Made by a program: the position numbers and the translations under genes. A model generated the notes under the pieces. It saw only the letters and a list, made by a program, of their open reading frames with translations, was not told the DNA's origin and did no database searches. DNA of 10,963 nt from an uncultured Clostridia bacterium (GTDB lineage Bacteria > Bacillota > Clostridia > Christensenellales > UBA1242), in the NCBI GenBank assembly GCA_947089305.1, contig CAMUJQ010000035.1, forward strand, positions 1 through 10,963, written 5' to 3'. This document shows positions 1 to 6,399 of the stretch, piece by piece; position 1 is the first letter of the stretch; each line of letters begins with the position of its first letter.

Positions 1-690
1 TATGAAGAATTTATAAAAGTAAATTTAAATTCAGATATAAAAGAAATTCAAACAAATAATGGAACTATTTTTGCTAAAACAGTCATATTAAGTATGGGGG
101 CAAGTCCACGAAAGCTGAATTTAGCTAATGAAACTAAACTCATTTCTAAAGGTGTAAGCTATTGCGCAACCTGTGATGGTGCATTATTTAAAAATTGCGA
201 AGTTGCTGTTGTTGGGGGTGGCGAGAGTGCAATTGAAGATGCAATATATTTAAGCAAGTTTGCTAGTAAAGTTTATTTAATTAATCGCTTAAATGAGTTT
301 AATGCAAATAGTGAACTTATTTCATCGGTTACGCAAAATAAAAAAATTGCAATAATATTATCTAGCATTGTAGAAGAACTTATTGCAAATGATAGACTAG
401 AAAAAATTAAAATTAAAAATGTACAAAATAATGAAGAGACTATAATAAATGTTTCTGGCATTTTTGTTGCGATGGGAAAAGGCCCTGATACCAATATATT
501 ATTTAATCAAGTTAAGTTAAATAATAATGGTTACATAGAAGTAGATGAAAATCAACAAACGAGTATAGCTGGTGTTTTTTCGGCAGGAGATGTAACAAAT
601 GTCAAACTTAAACAAGTTGTAACTGCAGCGTCTCAAGGTGCAATTGCAGCAACAAATGCTCGCATTTATTTGGCTAGAAAGAAAATTTAA
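1..690 (+). CDS. trxB: Thioredoxin reductase, flavoprotein (5' end outside window)
   Basis: Flavin-dependent reductase that passes electrons to thioredoxin in the cytoplasm. The frame is open from base 1, so the ATG at 94 is internal and about the first quarter to third of the protein (N-terminal FAD part) is missing. In visible-residue numbering, the redox-active CATC lies at 55-58 within SYCATCDG. It is followed by the nucleotide-binding GGGESAIEDA at 72-81, a GIFVAMGKGPD segment at 153-163, and the FAD-binding GVFSAGDV at 191-198, in the order of low-molecular-weight TrxB. Where E. coli TrxB has HRRDGFR for the NADPH 2'-phosphate, this protein reads NRLNEFN (95-101), so the electron donor may not be NADPH. 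The gene ends in TAA and is followed after 20 nt by glmM on the same strand, probably co-transcribed. The family call is firm; cofactor preference is inference. Confidence 0.93.
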   Translation, partial: YEEFIKVNLNSDIKEIQTNNGTIFAKTVILSMGASPRKLNLANETKLISKGVSYCATCDGALFKNCEVAVVGGGESAIEDAIYLSKFASKVYLINRLNEFNANSELISSVTQNKKIAIILSSIVEELIANDRLEKIKIKNVQNNEETIINVSGIFVAMGKGPDTNILFNQVKLNNNGYIEVDENQQTSIAGVFSAGDVTNVKLKQVVTAASQGAIAATNARIYLARKKI

Positions 691-710
691 AATATAAGGA
701 TGGCAATACT

Positions 711-2042
711 TTGAAATATTTTGGAACGGATGGCATTAGAGGTATTGTTAATGAAAATTTAACGGCTAGTTTAGCGTATAAATTAGGTTTAAGTTTAGCA
801 AATTATTTTAATACGGGAAAGGTTGTTATAGGTAGGGACAATAGAGTTTCTAGTTCAATGCTTATAAGTGCTATAAGTGCAGGACTTTTAGACGGAGGAA
901 TAGATGTTACATTAGTTGACATTGTATCTAGCCCCGCATTATCGTTTATAACCAAAAATAATAATTTTGATTTTGGTGTTATGATAACAGCTTCTCACAA
1001 TCCACCAATTTATAATGGAATTAAAATTTTCAATAAAGAGGGAGAAAAACTTAGTGAAGATATTGAAGAAAGAATAGAAAGTTTAATAGATTCTTCTTCT
1101 TTAAAAAAGAAACACGCTCTAAAACTTGGTGAATTAACTAATTCAAAAAGTTATGTTAAAAATTATATAGATAATTTAGTTAGTATAAGTAAAAAAGAAA
1201 TTAGTAAATATAAAATTTGTGTTGATTGTGCGAATGGTGCAACAAGCAACATAATAAAAAAATTAGTAAAAAAATTAAATTTAAATGCAACAGTAATTAA
1301 CACAAAAAAAGATGGAAAATATATTAATGATTCTTGTGGAGCAACTAATTTAAAAAATTTACAAGAATTTATTAGAGATAAAAATTTTGATGCCGCATTT
1401 AGCTTTGATGGCGATGGGGATAGAATAATGGTAATTGACAACAAAGGCAAAATTTGTGATGGTGATGATATATTATATTCGTTGTCAATTAATAATTATG
1501 TAAAAAGAAAAGAGGGAAGTAATTCAATTGTTGTAACGCATTTTTCTAACTTTGGACTTGATGCTTCTTTAAAGCGTAAAAATATAAAAGTTATTAGAGT
1601 TGAGCCAGGTGATAGTAAGGTATATGAAAAACTTAAAGAACAAAAACTAATTTTAGGCGGAGAACGTTCAGGGCACATTGTTCATGCAAATTATATTCCT
1701 TCTGGCGACGGTGTTTTTGTAATGCTTAAACTTTTAAATTTAATGGCTACTTCTAATTTGACTTTGAGTGAAATTATTTTAAATTTTAAAAAATATTATC
1801 TTGTTGAAAAAAATATAGAAGCAACAAAAGAACAAAAAGAAAAAATCTTTAATGATATAGGTTTTAAAAAGTTTTTATTTTCCTGTGATGAAATTTTAGT
1901 AAAAGACGGGAGAATGCTTGTTAGGCCAAGTGGAACTGAAAACTTAATACGTGTTTTAGTAGAAAATGTTAAAGAGAATAAAGCAAAAAAAATAGCCACA
2001 ATAATTTGTGACTATATTAATAAGTTTATAGCAAATTGTTAA
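711..2042 (+). CDS. glmM: Phosphoglucosamine mutase GlmM
   Basis: Converts glucosamine-6-phosphate to glucosamine-1-phosphate, the step before UDP-GlcNAc in peptidoglycan precursor synthesis (cytoplasmic). The 443-residue length is normal for the family. The N-terminal signature KYFGTDGIRG is at 2-11. The phosphorylated serine sits in TASHNP at about 93-98. The Mg-binding loop DGDGDR is near 233-238, the sugar-binding loop GGERSGH near 316-322 (usually GGEQSGH), and the phosphate-binding RPSGTENLIR near 404-413. The start is a TTG at 711, chosen because the signature begins directly after it and AAGGA (696-700) lies 10 nt upstream. The gene probably shares a transcript with the upstream trxB. 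Its TAA overlaps the stop codon of the converging gene on the other strand, and no terminator hairpin is visible between them. A related phosphohexomutase is the only serious alternative, but FGTDGIRG and RPSGTE favour GlmM. Confidence 0.95.
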   Translation: MKYFGTDGIRGIVNENLTASLAYKLGLSLANYFNTGKVVIGRDNRVSSSMLISAISAGLLDGGIDVTLVDIVSSPALSFITKNNNFDFGVMITASHNPPIYNGIKIFNKEGEKLSEDIEERIESLIDSSSLKKKHALKLGELTNSKSYVKNYIDNLVSISKKEISKYKICVDCANGATSNIIKKLVKKLNLNATVINTKKDGKYINDSCGATNLKNLQEFIRDKNFDAAFSFDGDGDRIMVIDNKGKICDGDDILYSLSINNYVKRKEGSNSIVVTHFSNFGLDASLKRKNIKVIRVEPGDSKVYEKLKEQKLILGGERSGHIVHANYIPSGDGVFVMLKLLNLMATSNLTLSEIILNFKKYYLVEKNIEATKEQKEKIFNDIGFKKFLFSCDEILVKDGRMLVRPSGTENLIRVLVENVKENKAKKIATIICDYINKFIANC

Positions 2043-3094
2043 TAAGATTTTAAAATTTTTGAATAGCATTCAATATTATTATCTAAAGTGTAAGGTTGAT
2101 TGCAATATTCACTAAGTGCTTCATTGTATACGGACGAACTAATTATATCATTTAAATTATCAGAACCTTGCATAAAATTTTCAATTGGTTGCAAGGTTTT
2201 TGTGTTTAAATTTTTAATGTTAAATTTTTGCACGGCAAAATCTATTAATGACTGCATCGGAACTCCTCCGCAGGATAAAAGTTTAGTATTTTTATCAATT
2301 AAAGGTTCAGCACTACAATGTTTAATTGAATTATATATGCTTTTAAATTTTGAATCGTTTAATATGTTTTTTATAACTGGAACATGCAAGTGTGCGTATT
2401 TTGCTTTTTCATGGTCGCCAAGATCTGTTCTTGAAAGCATGCTAGCAAGTTTTTTATCGCCTTTTAAAATTTGGAAAAGATTAATTCCAAACACAACATC
2501 TTTATCACTTAATTTTTCTTTTTTAATTAAATCTAAGTTTGGATAAATATTGTGTTTTTTAGAATATAAATCAACAACTAATACATAAAGATTTGGAGTT
2601 GTCTCGCCCGAATTTTTATCTAATAAGAAAATATATTTTTGATATACTTTATTATTTTTCAATCTATCACGAGCATAAATTGCAACTTTTGATCGTCTAA
2701 AAATTTTATCAAGATACTCAGTTTCCATTACAATAGGGTAGGTAAATAATTCAGCAGTCTTTTTATCTAGCATTTGATTTTGTGCATCATAATTAAATAT
2801 TTCATCAAAATTTTCTAAATTATAATGGTTGTAAAGATTAACTCTTTTTGGAGCATAGCAAATAAGACGCTGAGTAGTTTTAATTTTGTGTTCCAAAAAT
2901 TTAAGAGTCTTACACAATTTTTCATTTTCACTTCTAAAAGTGTTTATTAAATCAATATAAAGTTGTTTATTATATCTTTTAGCTTCTTCCTTTGCTTTTT
3001 TAAGCCCTTGTATGCGTTTTATAGAAATGCCATATTTTTGCTCTAAAAACTCGTTTGCTTCTAATAAACTCTCATCGACATAAAATTTGCTCAA
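2039..3094 (-). CDS. Hypothetical protein, 351 residues, family not recognised
   Basis: I do not recognise this family. The product is soluble-looking, with no signal peptide or membrane segment, and is rich in Lys, Asn and Leu. Residues about 12-75 are charged and helix-prone (many Glu/Lys with Leu/Ile), possibly a coiled coil. A hydrophobic strand at 165-176 (TPNLYVLVVDLY) suggests a folded alpha/beta core. The segment GDHEKAKYAHLHVP (226-239) concentrates His and acidic residues, and LLSCGGVPMQSLIDF (272-286) is the other compact motif. The start is TTG at 3094-3092, supported by AGGAG with 8 nt spacing (GGAG is the complement of 3103-3106). It is transcribed away from the DUF2726 gene from a promoter at 3190-3218, leaving a leader of about 88 nt. 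Its TAA shares bases with the glmM stop on the opposite strand. It looks like a real gene because the frame is long and uninterrupted and has both promoter and RBS; function is unknown. Confidence 0.8.
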   Translation of the reverse strand: MSKFYVDESLLEANEFLEQKYGISIKRIQGLKKAKEEAKRYNKQLYIDLINTFRSENEKLCKTLKFLEHKIKTTQRLICYAPKRVNLYNHYNLENFDEIFNYDAQNQMLDKKTAELFTYPIVMETEYLDKIFRRSKVAIYARDRLKNNKVYQKYIFLLDKNSGETTPNLYVLVVDLYSKKHNIYPNLDLIKKEKLSDKDVVFGINLFQILKGDKKLASMLSRTDLGDHEKAKYAHLHVPVIKNILNDSKFKSIYNSIKHCSAEPLIDKNTKLLSCGGVPMQSLIDFAVQKFNIKNLNTKTLQPIENFMQGSDNLNDIISSSVYNEALSEYCNQPYTLDNNIECYSKILKSY

Positions 3095-3189
3095 TTTTAT
3101 TTCTCCTATTTTTATTCGTTTAAAATTATAAATAATAGCTAAGTTTTTAAATTTTCTACACTTATTTATTAAGTTCTACATATATATCT

Positions 3190-3218
3190 ATTAAATCATA
3201 TAAACGGCACAATGTCAA
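3190..3218 (-). promoter_or_regulatory. Sigma-70-type promoter for the 351-residue hypothetical gene
   Basis: On the minus strand, TTGACA (complement of 3213-3218) and TTTAAT (complement of 3190-3195) are separated by 17 nt. The -10 box is preceded by TGA, giving an extended -10. The predicted transcription start is near 3183, leaving an AT-rich leader of about 88 nt before the TTG start. A second TATAAT lies closer to the gene (complement of 3125-3130) but has no convincing -35 box. Confidence 0.65.
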
Positions 3219-3241
3219 TAGTGATTTTTAATTTTTTGTTA

Positions 3242-3270
3242 TTGACTTGTTAAATTTTATGTGTTACACT
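3242..3270 (+). promoter_or_regulatory. Promoter of the DUF2726 unit, apparently leaderless
   Basis: TTGACT (3242-3247) and TACACT (3265-3270) have an ideal 17-nt spacer, with TG one base before the -10 box (extended -10). By normal geometry +1 falls at about 3277, one base before the ATG at 3278. No Shine-Dalgarno sequence precedes that ATG, so the mRNA would be leaderless or nearly so. Confidence 0.7.
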
Positions 3271-3277
3271 CTTCTAT

Positions 3278-3865
3278 ATGGAATGGTGGGATTATTTAAT
3301 AATAGCAATAGTAATTGCAGTAGTATTAACAATTTGTGTAACTATTGCAGTGGCATATCATAGATCTGAAAAAGCATATAATAGTAAAGTTGCTTTTAGC
3401 AGAATGAGTTCTATGGTTACAAAAAAGAATGGATTTCTAAGTGAAAAGGAATACGCGTTTTTTAAAGTATTAAATGGAGTTTCGTCTTCACTTGGTTATG
3501 TAGCTTTTCCTAAAGTTTGTGTGGGCAGCTTAGTTAATTGTCGCACAGAGAAAAAAAGTAAACATGAAACATTGCATTCAATTGTAGATTTTTGTTTGTT
3601 TTCAAGCAATGATTTTTCGCCCGTTTTAGTTATTGATATTTTTGATAACACGTTAGGGGATCAATCCTTACTTGCAGAAATGGATAAATTTATTGTTAGA
3701 GCAGTTAGATATTCTGGTATACCAATTTTAAAAATTAATTATAATGACGCAATGGAAGCGGATAGTCTTAGAAAGGCTATAATTGACGAAATTGCCATTT
3801 TTGAAAAAAATATTTTGTTTAAGGAAAAAGAAGATGGCTCAAAAAAGGAGACAAAACATAAATGA
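3278..3865 (+). CDS. Membrane-anchored DUF2726-like protein
   Basis: A 195-residue protein with one N-terminal membrane segment (about 6-27, YLIIAIVIAVVL and following) and a soluble domain at about 50-172 that reads like DUF2726. The visible pattern is LSEKEYAFFKVL (54-65), YVAFPKV (74-80), VDFCLF (103-108), PVLVIDIFD (115-123), then YSGIPILKI (145-153). DUF2726 is an uncharacterised bacterial domain, often membrane-tethered; in typical members the central strand reads IExD, here IDIFD. The VDF and IDIFD acidic pair resembles a nuclease-type core, but activity is not shown. The start is ATG at 3278: the only upstream in-frame start-like codon (TTG 3242) is followed by a stop at 3251, and the ATG has no Shine-Dalgarno. 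The stop is TGA. Its last 32 bp overlap the next gene, indicating translational coupling. The domain assignment is from memory of the pattern, not a search. Confidence 0.75.
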   Translation: MEWWDYLIIAIVIAVVLTICVTIAVAYHRSEKAYNSKVAFSRMSSMVTKKNGFLSEKEYAFFKVLNGVSSSLGYVAFPKVCVGSLVNCRTEKKSKHETLHSIVDFCLFSSNDFSPVLVIDIFDNTLGDQSLLAEMDKFIVRAVRYSGIPILKINYNDAMEADSLRKAIIDEIAIFEKNILFKEKEDGSKKETKHK

Positions 3866-4238
3866 TATAAACGAGGTTAGTAGTGACCTATTTTTTCGCA
3901 TTCAAAATGAAAATATATCTGATTGTGAATTGTTTGTTCGTTTAAAAAATTCTCCTGAGTTAATCAATAGCTTAAGTTTATTTAAAATGGCATGTGCAAC
4001 TTTTAGAAAAGATTATATTGATTGTTTTATTAAATGTAAGCCTAATAAAGAAATAATAATTAATAGTAATTATCGAACAATCTTATTAGATGCAGTTTCT
4101 AAATTACTTAATAAAATAAAGCCTTATTTTCCAAATAGAGATGCGTTAGCAAAAGCTATCAGTGACCAATATAATGCAATTAAATTTGATATAGAAGAAT
4201 ATTTGCAGAAGCAAGTTAAAACAAACAAGTTGAATTAA
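3834..4238 (+). CDS. Hypothetical protein, 134 residues, overlapping the DUF2726 gene
   Basis: I do not recognise this family. The product is 134 residues, with a basic N-terminus (MAQKRRQN) and mostly helical-looking sequence, including a Leu/Ile-rich stretch at about 84-96 (TILLDAVSKLLNK). No membrane segment or signal peptide is visible. The ATG at 3834 is preferred over an upstream TTG (3783) because AAGGA at 3821-3825 sits 8 nt before it, inside the upstream gene. The overlap of 32 bp with the DUF2726 gene (different frame) and the shared terminator make a two-gene operon, so the products probably act together. The terminator stem starts inside the last codons of this gene. That it is a real gene is supported by RBS, operon position and an uninterrupted frame; function is unknown. 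Confidence 0.72.
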   Translation: MAQKRRQNINDINEVSSDLFFRIQNENISDCELFVRLKNSPELINSLSLFKMACATFRKDYIDCFIKCKPNKEIIINSNYRTILLDAVSKLLNKIKPYFPNRDALAKAISDQYNAIKFDIEEYLQKQVKTNKLN

Positions 4239-4249
4239 ACTTGTTTTTT
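4223..4249 (+). terminator. Intrinsic terminator of the DUF2726 operon
   Basis: A 9-bp perfect stem, AAACAAGTT (4223-4231) with AACTTGTTT (4238-4246), encloses a 6-nt loop and continues into a T run up to 4249. The left arm is the last codons of the 134-residue gene, whose TAA (4236-4238) lies in the loop and the first base of the right arm. Confidence 0.8.
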
Positions 4250-4251
4250 AT

Positions 4252-4280
4252 TTGACTAACAAAAAGGTTTGTGATAAAAT
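4252..4280 (+). promoter_or_regulatory. Promoter of the GNAT acetyltransferase gene
   Basis: TTGACT (4252-4257) and TAAAAT (4275-4280) are 17 nt apart, and TGA before the -10 box gives an extended -10. Predicted +1 is near 4287, 19 nt before the ATG at 4306. The TTG of this -35 box is also the first possible start codon of the downstream frame, so a gene call at 4252 would put the promoter inside the coding region. It lies just 3' of the preceding terminator. Confidence 0.75.
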
Positions 4281-4305
4281 AAGAACTAAAATTAAGGAAC
4301 ACAAA

Positions 4306-4983
4306 ATGATAAATTTAAAAAACACCGAAATTGGATACAGGTTTTTAAATTATAAAAAGTGTAGTTGTTTGTATATTTATGACAACTTATCATTTCAAGC
4401 GTTCAAAAATTTATATAGCAATTTAAAGCAAATTAAAGAAGACTGTATTGAAATAAAATTGAATAAAAAAATTCGCATTAATAAAATGTTGAATGACTAT
4501 GGTTTTCAATGCGTTAACAAATGGTATACAAGCAAGGTAAAAAAATGTGATACAACTTTTAATAAAAATGTTGTTCTTATTACTGACCGTGAGCAAATTA
4601 GAGAAGTTATTCAATCAAAGCAATCTGAGTGTGCAACAAGAGAACCACAAAAATTTGATGAAAATAAAAAAGATCACAATTGGATTAATTTTGGAAAAGA
4701 AGCAATTGCACTTAAACTAGATGATAAAATTTTGAGTGTTTTAACTTTTACTGAAGAAAATAATAACAATTTGCGACTTAGGCTTATCCACACTGTTAAA
4801 AATTATCAACGACATGGATTTGGTCGTTTGCTTGTTGAGCATGCTTTTAAAATAGCATATAAAAGAAATTTAAAAACTCTTAGTGTATGTATAGACAATT
4901 CAGAAGGCGAACATATTGAAAATTTAATGCTTGGCTTTAACTTTAAACATGTTCAGAATGGATTTGTTAAACTAATTAATTAG
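4306..4983 (+). CDS. GNAT-family N-acetyltransferase, unknown substrate
   Basis: A 225-residue protein whose C-terminal half is a GNAT fold that would transfer an acetyl group from acetyl-CoA to an unknown amine. The acetyl-CoA-binding motif A is visible at about 160-182: a strand LIHTV, then QRHGFGR at 168-174 (the Q/R-x-x-G-x-G pattern), then helix LLVEHAFKIA. Downstream come TLSVCIDN (191-198) and MLGFNFKHV (208-216), the usual beta5 and beta6 elements. Residues 1-120 are not typical, though LNDYGFQCVNKWY (62-74) resembles a GNAT C-terminal element and may be the remnant of a second, degenerate GNAT half. The start is ATG 4306, with AAGGA (4294-4298) 7 nt upstream. The earlier in-frame TTG at 4252 is the -35 box and is rejected. 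The gene is a single transcription unit with its own promoter and terminator. Confidence 0.8.
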   Translation: MINLKNTEIGYRFLNYKKCSCLYIYDNLSFQAFKNLYSNLKQIKEDCIEIKLNKKIRINKMLNDYGFQCVNKWYTSKVKKCDTTFNKNVVLITDREQIREVIQSKQSECATREPQKFDENKKDHNWINFGKEAIALKLDDKILSVLTFTEENNNNLRLRLIHTVKNYQRHGFGRLLVEHAFKIAYKRNLKTLSVCIDNSEGEHIENLMLGFNFKHVQNGFVKLIN

Positions 4984-4984
4984 T

Positions 4985-5013
4985 GGGTAAGTATAAAACT
5001 TATCTTTTTTTTT
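4985..5013 (+). terminator. Intrinsic terminator after the GNAT gene
   Basis: Stem GGTAAGT (4986-4992) pairs with ACTTATC (4998-5004), with one G-T wobble and a 5-nt loop, followed by nine T (5005-5013). It starts two bases after the TAG stop. The tilS promoter begins only 11 nt beyond the T run. Confidence 0.75.
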
Positions 5014-5023
5014 GTTAAAATTG

Positions 5024-5052
5024 TTGAAAATAATTGATAATTGGTGTAGAAT
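5024..5052 (+). promoter_or_regulatory. Promoter of tilS, +1 predicted on the A of the start codon
   Basis: TTGAAA (5024-5029) and TAGAAT (5047-5052) are separated by exactly 17 nt. Counting from the -10 box, +1 falls at 5059, which is the A of the tilS ATG. There is no Shine-Dalgarno between the -10 box and the ATG, only ATTATT. This predicts a leaderless mRNA. Confidence 0.7.
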
Positions 5053-5058
5053 ATTATT

Positions 5059-6387
5059 ATGGAAAAAGTTCTTGAGTTAATTAAATCTAAAAAATTATTT
5101 GAACCTGGCAGTGTAGTTGGTGTAGGTGTATCAGGTGGAAGCGATAGTATGTCGCTAGTTCATTTACTAAATTCTAACAAAGAAGATTTAGATATTGATG
5201 TTGTAGCCATAAATGTGGATCATTGTTTAAGAGAAGAAAGTGCCTTTGACACAGCCTTTGTTGCTAGATTTTGTAGAGAAAATCATATAAGACTATTTAA
5301 ATTTAAAGTAGACTGTGCGCAATTGGCTAAAACTAAAAAAATAAGCATTGAAGCAGCGGCAAGAGAAGGTAGATATGGAGTATTTGATACCTTACTAAAA
5401 AAAGGTTTAGTGGATAAAATTGCAACTGCTCATCATATTAGTGACCAAGCTGAAACTGTGTTGCTTCACATTTTGCGTGGAAGCGGTTTGCAAGGAGCTA
5501 GAGGAATGAGCCTTGTTCGTGATAATTATGTTCGTCCTTTTCTATATACTGAAAAGTATGAAATAAATGCATATATTTATAACAATAAGATTGAAACAGT
5601 TGAAGATGAAACAAATAATGATAATCGTTTTCAACGCAACTTTATAAGAAATAGAGTTCTTCCAGTTATAAGGCAAGAGTGGAGAAATGTAGATAAAACA
5701 CTTGCTAGTTTTGCTTCACTTTGTGCAGAGGATGATGATTATATAAATAAGTTTGCGTTAACAGATGGAATTATTAATGATGATTTATATGTTAAAATTC
5801 CATTGTCTTACTTTAATTTTAGTCCAAGTGTTGTAAGCAGAATTGTTTTTAAATCGTTAAAAATGGCAGGCTTTCAAACTGATATAGAAAAGAAGCATAT
5901 TAATGAAATTCTTGAATTATATGAAAAAGAGAATGGAACTCGAATAGATTTGCCAGGTGGTTCTAAGGCTATTAAAGAATATGAATATATTATAATTACT
6001 CGTCAAGAAAAGAAAACAATTGTAGATGAATATAAATTTAAAACAGGTAAAACAAGCATACCAAATTTTGGTTCAATTTATATTAAAAAATCTGTTAATT
6101 TAGAATTAAAACCAAATGTACATTTGGTTGATACCACAAAAATTCCTAAAAATGCCGTTTGGAGAAAAAGGCAAGAAGGTGATATAATAACCAAGTTTGG
6201 TGGCGGAACAAAAAAACTAAAAAGCTTTTTAAATGAGAAAAAGGTTCCAGCAAGGCTTAGAGATTCACTTCCAGTATTAGCAGTTAAAAACGAAGTATTA
6301 GTTGTTGCAAGCGTTGATATTTCTGACAAGGTAAAAATTGATGATAATACAAAGTCAGCTTATGCAATTGAATATGTAATTGATTAA
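5059..6387 (+). CDS. tilS: tRNA(Ile)-lysidine synthase TilS
   Basis: Uses ATP to attach lysine to the wobble cytidine of tRNA-Ile2, changing its codon recognition from AUG to AUA; cytoplasmic and normally essential. The N-terminal PP-loop ATPase motif SGGSDS is at 25-30. HHISDQAET (125-133), RGSGLQGARGM (140-150) and the DETN-RNFIRNRVLP region (183-202) are characteristic of TilS. A linker or substrate-binding part occupies roughly 210-320. The TilS C-terminal domain (about 370-437) contains WRKRQEGD and LKSFLNEKKVPARLRDSLPV. The 442-residue length is normal. ATG 5059 is the start: an in-frame TAG at 5047 closes the upstream frame and the PP-loop needs this N-terminus. There is no RBS, and the promoter suggests a leaderless transcript. 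The usual neighbours hpt and ftsH are absent; instead a surface protein gene follows after 12 nt. Confidence 0.96.
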   Translation: MEKVLELIKSKKLFEPGSVVGVGVSGGSDSMSLVHLLNSNKEDLDIDVVAINVDHCLREESAFDTAFVARFCRENHIRLFKFKVDCAQLAKTKKISIEAAAREGRYGVFDTLLKKGLVDKIATAHHISDQAETVLLHILRGSGLQGARGMSLVRDNYVRPFLYTEKYEINAYIYNNKIETVEDETNNDNRFQRNFIRNRVLPVIRQEWRNVDKTLASFASLCAEDDDYINKFALTDGIINDDLYVKIPLSYFNFSPSVVSRIVFKSLKMAGFQTDIEKKHINEILELYEKENGTRIDLPGGSKAIKEYEYIIITRQEKKTIVDEYKFKTGKTSIPNFGSIYIKKSVNLELKPNVHLVDTTKIPKNAVWRKRQEGDIITKFGGGTKKLKSFLNEKKVPARLRDSLPVLAVKNEVLVVASVDISDKVKIDDNTKSAYAIEYVID

Positions 6388-6399
6388 AAGGAAATTATT

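Noticed and set aside
94..690. trxB read as a complete gene starting at ATG 94
   Set aside because: The same frame is open and homologous from base 1, and the ATG lies inside the domain (ILSMGASPRK), so it is an internal Met of a truncated gene.
2100..2546. Plus-strand open frame of 148 codons
   Set aside because: It lies wholly inside the minus-strand 351-residue gene, which has RBS and promoter; composition looks like a reverse-strand shadow.
3783..3833. TTG at 3783 as start of the 134-residue protein
   Set aside because: It has no RBS and would add a long overlap; ATG 3834 has AAGGA at 8 nt.
3841..3847. A AAA AAG in the DUF2726 frame as a programmed -1 frameshift site linking it to the next gene
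   Set aside because: A -1 shift there enters a frame with a TAA at 3859 and does not reach the downstream frame, which is +1 relative to the first gene. The RBS and ATG explain the second gene better.
3863..3865. TGA recoded as Trp (Mollicutes-like code)
   Set aside because: Trp is encoded by TGG throughout, including the WW pair at the start of this same gene, and read-through would add only about five codons before a TAG.
4252..4305. TTG at 4252 as start of the acetyltransferase
   Set aside because: That TTG is part of the -35 box TTGACT. The ATG at 4306 has a proper RBS and lies downstream of the predicted transcription start.
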